A stretch of DNA of 64,000 nucleotides from Kappaphycus alvarezii (Eukaryota; Rhodophyta; Florideophyceae; Gigartinales; Solieriaceae): contig NADL03000096.1 of NCBI GenBank assembly GCA_002205965.3, positions 186,001 through 250,000 of the forward strand. Direction: 5' to 3'. Numbering within the stretch: the stretch's first letter is position 1; each line of letters starts with the position of its first letter. Below the pieces are notes generated by a model that worked only from the letters and a program-made list of their open reading frames with translations, made no database searches and was not told where the DNA came from. Shown one piece after another: positions 55,341-64,000 of this stretch. A program made the translations under genes and the position numbers.

Positions 55341-58300
55341 TCCTGTTCCCCTCATGTCTTCATGGTGTGCGCTGCCGAGCGGGATTTGGCGTCTTTGCCT
55401 CCCGCCTATACCGCCTTCCGAAACTTGGCGAAGACATCGGACAACTACGACCCTCCCGAACTCGTTTTTTCCGAAATTATGGACATCTCTTCAGACCTGT
55501 CTCCTGCCCAGCTCCGCGGCGTCCTTCCTGGCCTTCGACAGGAAATCGAACGCCTGGAATATCCGTCCTGCCAGTAGTATCCGGCTCCTGCTTTTGCACA
55601 ATCCCTCCGCGAAATGGAATCCGCAGCTTACCAGACTCTTTCTGCCGATCCCACCTTTGCCCGGGACATGCCTCCCCTCGCACCCCCTTCGGTTCCCGCT
55701 GTCCACTCTAAGCGCCGTCGCGCCCGTCCAGAAGTGACCGATACGGACGGTTTTACCCTGGTTGCACGTCGCGGCCCTGGGCCCGCGACCTCTTCTGCTC
55801 CTAGCTCCCCGTTCCCCCGCAGGCTGACGGTCGGTTCTCTGTCCTCGAATACGTCCCAGTTCCGGAATCAATGACCGATAATGACCAGTAGGATTGCTTC
55901 TGTCCCTCCTACTGCCCTTACTTTCCCTGCTCTTTTCAGGGCTTCGATACCCGTTCTTCCGTACATCCCTCGCCCAGTTCAAGCAGCGGCCTACGACCTC
56001 TATTTTGCCTACCTGAGCCGTGTCATCGCTGCTCCGTCTGATGCACATCGTCATCGTGCCCTTCTCGAACTTGTCGCCCTCCCCAAACTCGTATTTCGAC
56101 GCAATCATCCTCGCTTCCATCGCTCGAGCCGCTCTGAAACTGCTCCAATCTTGCTGACCGCATTCGTATCGCATCTTCCGGTCTTTCGATGACCTCTTCA
56201 TTGAAGCCCTCTCCCTTTCGGGGCCTCCCACCCCCTGCTACTCATGCCGACGCCTCTCCTTCCCCATCTACGCTCCAGCGCAGCCGCCGCTTACTGCACC
56301 GTGGCAGTCCTTCCCGCGCCACAGCAGCCTTACTGCACGATACCCCACCTGTTGTGCCCTCGGAAGACAATCTCCGCAGACTCAAATCCCTTCACCCCAC
56401 GCCCATCCCCCGTTCAGCCCCTCCTAACTCTCGTCTTCCCCCTGCCGTCAAGTTTTCCGTTTCGGATGTTCGTAGAGCCATCCATAGCCTCGACCCGTCC
56501 ACCGCCCCTGGATCTGATGGCCTTTCCCCGGTCTTTCTCCGTATGTTGCTTCGACCTACGGGGGAGTGCATCCCGCCCGTGACTGTCTTTATGTGCTGAC
56601 CAAGTTTGTTAACATGTGTTCCAACGGCGAACTACCGGACTCGTGCGGGCCTACTTCTGCGGGGGCCGGCTCACAGCCCTCCACAAGCCCAACGGTGGAC
56701 TTCGCCCTATAGCTGTTGGTCTCCTCCTCCGCCGACTTATTGCCCGCCTCCTCGCTCACAAGGCTTGCTCGACTGCAGCTTCCTATCTCTTGCCTCATCA
56801 ACTGGCGTGGGCGTTAAAAGTGGGGCTGAGGCCATTGTTCATGCCGTCCGTCGCCTGACGCAAAACACCAAGTTCCAGGACCACGTATTGATCCAAGTCG
56901 ATGCCCACAATGCTTTCAACAGCATTTCTCGACAACGCATTCTTGATGCCGTTCTGGACTTTGCACCTGGCATCGCGCGATGGGTTCACTACTGCTATGG
57001 GGATACCTCTTTTCTCTCATTCGGTTCATTCTCCATACTAAGCGCCGATGGCACTCAACAGGGGGATCCGTTGGGGGCTCTGCTTTTCGCTCTCGCTCTC
57101 CATCCTCTCGTTCTCAAGTTCCAGGAGCAATTCCGGCCCCCGCTCAACGCTTGGTATGCAGACGATGGGAACTTGGTCGTTCCCCGCTCGCAGGCCCTCG
57201 AGGCTTTGCAATTCTTCCAGAGTCAGGGACAAGCCATCGGGTTCGCACTGAATATGACCAAAACCACGTATACGGCCTCTCCTATAATCCTTCTCCCCTC
57301 ACTCTTCCCTGCCCCTTCTCCACGCCCGATGGCTTTACCGTTCTCGGCTCTCCCATTGGTTCCGATTCCTTCGTCAGCGCCGCATTCGACACCCGTCAAG
57401 CTGCAGTAGATCGCATCTTTTCCTGTCTTCAGTCCTTCGATGACGCCCAGATGGCCTACCACTTGCACCGTTTCTGTGCGAGCGCCTGTAAGGTTATTTA
57501 TCTGCTGCAGACTCTCTCCCCTATCAATCTACGGCTTTGGCCGTCAGCTTCGACTGGAAGCAGCGGGAGGCTTTCGCACAGATTCATGGTCCTTGCACCG
57601 ACTCCGAATGGGAGCAAGCCTGCCTTCCTATTTCCTACGGGTCTCGGCATTCTCTCGCTTCTTCAATCCCTGAGTCCGCTTATGCGGCTTCGATGATTGA
57701 TGTTTTCCGCCGTTTCTCAGATCTGCTCTCTTCTCGGGAGACCTACACCTGGAGGAAGTGCCTCGGGCCGCGATCTTTATTATCTACCCGTTATCCAGAT
57801 CTTTCGGCTTCCCTGTCGCCCACTTCTCTGTTTCAGCGATGTCAAACGCCGGTCCCCGGCGAACGGCTCCAGTTCTATCTCGTCTGAGCTTCACAGTTCG
57901 ACGTTTGATCGGATCTTCCGATCATCCTCTGACCGCGACAGATCTCGCCTCCTATCCGTCCGTGAGTCGTCCGCCTGTTCAGCTTTCTCAACTTTACCGC
58001 ACCCTCACCGCGGCACCTATCTGTCCTCGCAAGCTTGGATAGTCGCTGTATCTCTACGCCTCGGCCGCGCGATTTTCTCTGGTCATGATCGATGTCCGGT
58101 ATGTGCTCGCCGTTCCAACGACATCGCCCCGTTGCTCGATCCCCTGGGCAAACATGCCCTCACCTGTAAGTACAACGATGGGCAGACTCGTCGCCACAAT
58201 GTCTTGCGTAACGCTCTCCATCGTTACTGTAAGGAGCTTGGAATTTCTGCCTCTCTTGAACATCTGCTTCCTCCCCTTCCCCCTTCGTCCTTCCCTCGTC

Positions 58301-58692
58301 CGCCCTTCGCATAGATCTTTATATCCCTGCTGCATATGGCCTCGACCCGAAGGATATGCTTTGGATGTCACAGTGGCCCATCCACAGGTCACTTCTCGCG
58401 TTTCCCAGTGTGCCCTATCTGGCGGCGCAGCTGCCTCAATGGCTGAACGTGCGAAACACACGCACTACGGTCTAGTCTGCCACACGAACGATATACGGCT
58501 TCTTCCTGTTGGTATTGATGTGTTCGGTGCCCTTGGGGCCGACAGTGCGACTTTCTTCCGGCGCCTTTCTACGTTCGCTGCTGCCCGTCGAGGCACCACT
58601 CCCCAATGGGAGCTGCACCTCCTAATCACGCGCTTTGTGTTCTGCTTGCATGGGTTGCAAGCTCGTCAAGTTCTTACCAGATGCATTTCCGA

Positions 58693-58750
58693 TTAGTTTC
58701 TCTCTCATCCCCCTTCGCATGTTAGTTTCTCTATAATCCCCCTCAGCATG
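58693..58750. repeat. 29-bp near-tandem repeat at the 3' end of copy F
   Basis: Two adjacent 29-base units beginning TTAGTTTCTCT and ending GCATG (58693-58721 and 58722-58750), with a few differences. It begins just before the RT frame ends. Such 3' repeats sometimes occur in non-LTR elements and may relate to their 3' end recognition. Confidence 0.75.
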
Positions 58751-58817
58751 TTCTCACACATGCTTTTTCCACATCCCGTAAAGATTACACACACTCATAC
58801 TTACAATTATTGAAAAT

Positions 58818-58841
58818 TACAGTACAGTACAGTACAGTATC
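58818..58841. repeat. CAGTAC repeat cluster after copy F
   Basis: TACAGTACAGTACAGTACAGT: five overlapping words. Unlike the others it has no clear host gene next to it. Confidence 0.7.
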
Positions 58842-59649
58842 TGGTGATAAAATGGGGGCGGGGGGGCAGCGGGAAAAAGAAATACGAACAAATTTAGTTC
58901 CTTGGAAGATGTTGATACTCCACGGCTGGGGGGGGTTGTGTGTGGAAGAGGCTTGCGGGTGGTGGAAGTAATGGCCGAGATCGCTACTATAGCAACTGGT
59001 GTGAATCTTTGCATCAGCCGCCGGCCGCTTCCAACTGTACGCCAATCTCCCAAATTATATGCAATTTTAATGTTCATTGCTGGATCTCTCTACACCAGTC
59101 GGCGACCAGTCGGCGACCAGCTCGCCGACTTGGCGTTTCCGCATATATCTATGCCGCCCTTTCCTGGCTGATGGCGGGAAGCAAGGTAGTTCATCGAGTT
59201 AAAGTCTCGAATTGTGTAGGCGGTCGGCCACACTACTACCCATACTTATCCCTCTAACCAACATTACCCTATCCACGTTCCATTTCACTTGTTCCACTCC
59301 TCCCTTATCCGCACCAATCACAACCACCCAGAGTACCTTTACACGCACTAGATTGTACTCCTGTGTGGGACTCTGCGCACGTCAGTGAGACGTTCATCGA
59401 CAGGAGTAGTTTCTCTCGTCTCAGAAGGTGCGTAACTTTACGGCATCAGTATGTATAACGAGTGTCCGCTGCATGCTAAGAGGTGAGTGCTCACGTGTCT
59501 CCAAGAGGGAGATACAGTGCTGTATTCCAAGCTTTGGCAAGTAAAATGCGCCTAATAAACAGTTTATACAAAAAAGTTTCTAAAATAAATGTGCCTCAAA
59601 TATGATCGCACCTGTTACAAGTACTGGAACTTGTACTGTGAAATGCTTG
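58842..59649. other. No supported gene; short direct repeats
   Basis: CAGTCGGCGAC is repeated at 59096-59106 and 59107-59117 with a third degraded unit (CAGCTCGCCGAC). Two overlapping 90-105 codon frames near 58.9-59.26 kb have no recognisable features. Confidence 0.4.
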
Positions 59650-60760
59650 TGTTGTTGATGAAGTGAAACACGAAGGATTCCCTGATGCATACGAAAAATC
59701 TGGACTTGTCGTACAGGCTTTTAATGATGATGACCACGCACTGTTTACCTACGCGCCAACGTTTCAGCAGGAATCCCAACGTCTGCTCCTATCAATCTGT
59801 GTCCTGGATCTTACATTTAAGTTTTTTACCCGTGATATTTCCCAAGCATATGTTTAATCTTGGAAGAAAATGAACCGCGCTGTGTCTGTGCGCCCGCCCT
59901 CCGTCCTTAGCTACCCTCCCAACATCCGCCTGTGTCTTGATCGACCTTTATACGGCATATCTAATGCAGGTATTCACTGGTACACTACCTACCACCGCCA
60001 CCACACCGAGATTTTAAACATGCTCGGCTGCTGTCCATGACCCGTGCCTCTTATTCATCCTCAACTGCATGGCACACACTTCTAAAAAAGATAGCTCGAG
60101 GGGTGTAGCATTTTTGCAAACCGATGATACAGCAAATGCAGGAAATGATAAGTTTATGAAATTAGAGAACGACTTCTCAAAGCGGTTTCACTGTAAGGAC
60201 GCCAAGTACTTCGAAGAAGGTGGAAATCTAAGGTTCAATGGTTCGTTGTTATCACTACAGGATGGAAAATACATACTAAACCAGACAGAACATGTTCAAA
60301 AGCTAAGAGTTATGACTGAGGACCCTGTCGATGTTAAGGAGTGCGTAGCCCAACGCGGCCGCGGAGCATATATTGCTACAGTGTGTAGACCGTATTTATC
60401 ATATGGGCTTTCTATTGCATAACACCACCCGATACCCAACGAAGATGAAGCCAAGGCTCTCAACCGCACTATTTTGAAGTGCATGGAAGATCCAGATAAG
60501 GTACTCAAGTTCGTGAAACTCGACATACTGTCAACTAGAGTTGCGGTTTTAGTTGATGCTTCTTTCGCATCAAATACAGACACATCATCACAGCTCGGAT
60601 TTTTAGTTCTGTCCCGAGCGTTCATTGGTGGTGCCAACTTCATCCCGGTTGTCGTCTCCGGTTTTCCTCGATTCTTTCAAGGGAACCACGTTCCTACCCC
60701 GATTTTTTCTTGCCTCTCCGCGCAACGCTGTTATATCAAGTGATGAAACCGACTTGTATT
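59650..60760 (+). mobile_element. Ty1/copia retrotransposon RT and RNase H fragment, broken
   Basis: Copia-type RT is recognised from a block with TFQQESQRLLLS and a FFTRDISQAYV block, a LRLDRPLYG-like block (LCLDRPLYGISNAG), and LRFNGSLLSLQDGKYILNQT. An RNase H-like start follows (VLVDASFASNTDTSSQLGF). No LTR, Gag or integrase was found. It is truncated and broken in several places; the age cannot be estimated without LTRs. A related minus-strand fragment lies at 63.43-64.0 kb. Confidence 0.7.
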
Positions 60761-60813
60761 TTGCTTTCCCGATCTCTAACGCCCTCTGCCAGCTCGATGC
60801 TCATTTTGTGACC

Positions 60814-61290
60814 TGAGAGTGGTTAGAAAACTATGAAAGTAACGATCGAGCGTTTGAGGCCGATATAAAGCGCAAAGGACGCATAAACAGTTTAAGAGAC
60901 GCTCAAAAACATGCGCATCCCCGTTCAATCATTCTTCATCAAGTCTCGATTCTTTATCCAGGCATCAAAGAGACGTTGGCTCTTACTGTTGGAGTTTACG
61001 TCGTGACTATTCAGGGTTCCAGTGGTGTTCATCACTGTGTTACGATAAATACCGAGACCGGCCAGATAGGGGACCCGTGCGAGCCTTTTGACCAAGAACT
61101 CTCTTCCCAAGCTCTTCGTGATTGCGTCTGCCGTAACTCTACATTCATGTCCTTTCTGAAGGTCCGGAAGGTGGTGCTCGCGACTGCAGGAAAGCGCAGG
61201 AAGTGGGGTTCATGTCATAACTCCGCGTCCGATTGGAAGCGCGAGCGGAGGATGAGGGAAAGCCAAGGAGGCAGTAGCGCTGCTCTCTAG
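60814..61290 (+). other. Unassigned ORF with a His...Asp pattern reminiscent of papain-fold cysteine proteases
   Basis: An uninterrupted plus-strand frame of about 158 codons without an ATG at its start (the first ATG codon is late, near 61150), reading LENYESNDRAFEADIKRKG, then TLALTVGVYVVTIQGSSGVH and HCVTINTETGQIGDPCEPFD. A His about 13 residues before an Asp-Pro is arranged like the catalytic His and Asp of papain-fold peptidases, but the Cys half was not found and I cannot assign a family. It sits between copia and gypsy fragments and may belong to another transposable element. Low confidence on function. Confidence 0.35.
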
Positions 61291-61477
61291 TGACTCAAGA
61301 TTCACAGTTTCAATCAAAGTGTTTACGGTGCATCTCCATGCTTCCTTATTACTTAGCCTTCTACGATGAGTTATTCTCAGTCATTTTTCTTTAACCTACT
61401 TGATTTCTTTATTCTGCTCCTCTTGCTTCATCGAATCTCTTGATTTTCTTCAAATGAGTAAATGAGTAGGTCTCGTA

Positions 61478-63070
61478 TTATACGGGAACATTCAGCGCAC
61501 ATGAATTAACTTCCTTGTAACGCGACCGGTGGAGGACATTAACTCGTAGCGTGGGTGGTTCGCCTTGATCACCAGCACGGCTCATAGAAATATGAATCGA
61601 AGGCCAGCGGCCACTTGCGCCACTTATTGAACGCCGCATCATGCGCCACCAACATTTCATCTCCAACTTCGAAGTCCCTGACGTCTCCTTTGACCTTACG
61701 AGGTTCGCTAGATTTCTCCACCACAGCAGCTTGCGTTTCGGAATCGGCAAAAGTCTCGATAAGCCGATGATGGGGACCCGCGTCACTGAGAAAGGATACA
61801 GAATCACTGACCAGAATCCTCGAATTAAACCCATAAATAAGTGGGGAAGGGGAAGGGGCTTCGCTTCAGTTGAGTCTGCGGCAACCATAAAGGACTTGAG
61901 GGGGAGCTTCTGCCCAGTCACTCCCACAGCGTACGACCGAACTTTTGAACGCATGCTGATAGTTACCAACATCCGCTCCACACGACCGTTTCCCATCGGC
62001 GGGTAAGCAAGCACTGCCTTCCACTTGACTCTCATCTCTTTCATGTTCTCTTGTACCACTTCCGCCATAAAAGCAGTCCTAGTATCCGACACGATCTTCT
62101 TTGGCGGTCCGAACGGTAAAATTGTATTTTTGCCGATGAACCTTATCACTCTGTGAGCAGTAGAATCCGTCGTAGCCCAATCCATGGGCCACTCAGTTAT
62201 ATGTTCTACTGCAATCAGTAAAAATCTTCTTCCAGTCTTCGAAGGCTTGCATGGGCCAGCGAAGTCCATTGAGAAGGTCTCAAAGAGCCCAGCAACGAGA
62301 GCCCTCAGACTCCAATGATTAGGCGGCAACCTTCTCGAATGCTGGAACACATCACAACCCTGTACATACTAGGTGACGTCGTGGTGCGACTCAGGCCACC
62401 AAAATCAGTCCCTCAGGAATTTTCTAGTCGAAACGACGTTCCAATGGCCAATATCATCGTGAAAGATGGCAATTTTCGCCGAAAGTTGACCGATCGGAGG
62501 CACGACACGGAGTCTGTTCTTCTTGCGACAAAAGAGGGTGTCATTTCAGAGCATAAAACTCCTAGCACTCCGTCTGACTGCGATTTTCTTCTCCGGGTCG
62601 GATTCTGGAGCTCGTTCTCCGGATAGAAACCGTGCTATATTTAGCAAGTATGGTTCAAAACCGTCCAAGTTTGGGTCTGCCCAATCCACTGTCGCTAGAG
62701 ATCCTTTCGTTATATTCTCATTATTTCTTCCATCCGCCTTCTTTTTAGGCCTTCGCGGGAGAGAATCGGCTGCTCCATTACCCAAGCCCGGATCTCGCAA
62801 TCGTATTCCGCCATAAAGTCTATTCACCTTGACAACTGCCTGTGAACATCTTTCTTCCTCAATGCGGTTTGAAGCGCTTGGTGATCTGTATAGACAACGA
62901 AAGGCTTACCGGACAGAAGATATATTCGGAACTTCTTCAGAGCGAAAACTACGGCAAATGCTTCTCGTTTGCTTGGGGAGTATCGGCGCTCCTGGTCCTT
63001 CATCGTTCGAGAAGCGAAGTGAATGTGTGTTTTCGCCCCCAGTTGAAGCGAGGGGGGGCGAAGGTGGGTC
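61478..63070 (-). mobile_element. Ty3/gypsy fragment (RNase H and integrase), broken
   Basis: The minus strand shows an RNase H block (KKFRIYLL-like; TDHQAL), then the tether, and an integrase catalytic core with SMDFAGPCKPSK, IVSDTRTAFMA and AYPPMGNGRVERMLVT. The domain order and wording are close to the intact-ended gypsy element at 26-33 kb, so it belongs to the same or a sister lineage. No LTR, Gag or protease was seen. Broken in several places and older than the 26-33 kb copy by its decay. Confidence 0.75.
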
Positions 63071-63432
63071 CCTTTAAGCGCTTCTCTGGCGCTATTTTAA
63101 GTTAGGATATGACACTTACGGTATTCTTGCGGGTATTTTCGGTCAGTTTACTCAGATTATCTGTAGGCTGTAGATCAACAGACAGCATACAGTACATCAG
63201 AAATAACTAATAAACTAAAAAATTGAACCGTAGCCATACAATTCGTGTCAGTAGCAGCTGTTTCTAGTGAAATTATACTATTATAGGTAGACAATAGCTT
63301 TCAATGTCGGTCGATGCAAGCTACTGCACCTCTACTGTGCGTTTATAATTCTATCATTCCCACCTTCTTCTGTTCGTTTCAGATCGAAACGAAATAAGAT
63401 TTCCCTATTAATTCATTGTTATACTGGATGAC
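63071..63432. other. AT-rich spacer with nothing recognised
   Basis: Lies between the gypsy and copia fragments. No LTR ends or gene seen. Confidence 0.4.
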
Positions 63433-64000
63433 TTATTCGACCGTCTCTGATGATACGGTGCAGAATAGATTCACTTTGAATTTAGTGAGGGCGTCGGCGG
63501 GATTGAACTCAGAGCAAATAAAGTTGATGTTCTGAAGCTCTTTCGAATGGTAATAATTCTTAACAGTAGCAATATTTATCATAAGTCGCTTCTCGGTAGT
63601 AGCCCTAGTAATAACATCGAAAAGTGGAAAGCTATCCGTAAACACGATTAATGGGAAAGGACGCAACATTGTCTTCTTCATATCATGTTTCAGAGCGAAA
63701 GACATATCGAAAGCGTCGGCTAATACCATAAATGAACTACCAAGAACAGAACTAGTAACAAGTTTCGACTTATGAGATGAAAAGTGAAGCAGTTGACATT
63801 TGTCATTATTATCTACCAAGAAAATGGTGTATCCAAGCTGTGAGGATCCATCACTGTTCTCCGCAAATGATGCATCTGATTAAGCTAGTAGGTGAAGTGT
63901 GTTGACATCAAGCTTTGGGAACCTTAGTCGCATAGATTTATTATTTATAGCTACACTTAGGGCGAGGTTGATTCTCTTGATGTGATTCTGCGGATCAATT
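63433..64000 (-). mobile_element. Ty1/copia RNase H fragment, running off the right edge
   Basis: The minus strand shows the C-terminal copia RNase H: VFTDSFPLFDVITRATTEKR, then INIATVKNYYHSKEL and NFICSEFNPADALTKF. The upstream part beyond 63819 continues toward the window edge (SSQLGYTIFL-like wording). It is the C-terminal portion of the Pol polyprotein; the integrase and RT would lie outside. It looks broken near the right edge. Its relation to the plus-strand copia fragment at 59.65-60.76 kb is not established. Confidence 0.7.

Larger units (their letters stand above)
54812..58750 (+). mobile_element. Non-LTR retrotransposon (copy F), longest copy, decayed
   Basis: Two coding zones. An N-terminal zone at about 54.87-55.87 kb is open but low in recognisable domains (VDLSDPAATALFCSAVQNSP; later DTDGFTLVARRGPGPATSS). 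A C-terminal zone at about 55.9-58.7 kb encodes RT, then CCHC, then nuclease. RT blocks: PNGGLRPIAVGLLLRRL, VDAHNAFNSISRQRI, DGTQQGDPLGALLFALALHP, the catalytic AWYADDGNLVV and LNMTKTTYTASP. Then CPVCARRS and LLDPLGKHALTCKYN form a C-x2-C...H-x4-C knuckle with RRHNVLRN. Finally IDLYIPAAYGLD and ALDVTVAHP, then LPVGIDVFGALGADSATFFR, form the probable restriction-like endonuclease. Frame changes occur repeatedly (for example near 56.6, 56.8, 57.3, 57.7, 58.3 and 58.35 kb) so it is not functional. The 3' end carries a tandem repeat; target duplications and 5' end were not found. Confidence 0.7.

Noticed and set aside
1-64000. CRISPR arrays, phage or bacterial operon features
   Set aside because: No regularly spaced direct repeats with unique spacers; transposon types, leaders and introns show a eukaryotic nuclear origin.

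Overview
This window is nuclear DNA from a eukaryote with few introns, most likely a red alga (a florideophyte such as Chondrus would fit). The pointers are plastid-type and mitochondrial-type targeting sequences on single-exon genes, short promoters, and a tight gene island set in transposon debris. The assignment is an inference, because no rRNA or organelle marker is present.

Layout. 1-11.2 kb is a graveyard of elements: a non-LTR reverse transcriptase (RT) fragment, a PIF/Harbinger-type transposase remnant, a broken gene with trihelix-like and coiled-coil parts on the minus strand, a piggyBac-like fragment, and two more RT fragments, one apparently nested in the other. 11.2-20.6 kb is largely AT-rich with no gene I can support. 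20.7-21.9 kb holds a second, different Harbinger-like transposase on the minus strand. 22-25.1 kb is unassigned. 25.1-35.07 kb is one old non-LTR element cut in two by a young Ty3/gypsy LTR retrotransposon (26015-33485) with clear 5-bp target duplications and near-identical LTRs. 54.8-58.8 kb is a longer, decayed copy of the same non-LTR family. 59.6-64 kb contains copia and gypsy fragments and an unassigned ORF.

The host gene island is 35.7-52.85 kb: a plastid-type DEAD-box RNA helicase (RH3-like, +), the TBP-binding repressor subunit NC2-alpha (+), a small one-helix membrane protein with one intron (+), mitochondrial fumarase (-), a TRPC4AP/TRUSS-family ubiquitin-ligase adaptor (-), a plastid-type long-chain acyl-CoA/acyl-ACP synthetase (+) and a ChaN/Tiki-superfamily protein with a lumen-like leader (-). 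The genes are functionally unrelated; they share compactness rather than a pathway. Several carry CAGTAC/GTACTG repeat clusters a few hundred bases upstream of the start codon. Three of the seven have an apparent frame break: RH3 tail, NC2-alpha tail and the acyl-CoA synthetase. Two lie in G-rich stretches; all three could be assembly errors.

The recurring oddity is the non-LTR RT family: an RT with a YADD box, then a CCHC knuckle (CPVC...HALTC), then a probable restriction-like endonuclease (DLYIP...ALDVTV). At least five copies are visible, in different states of decay.
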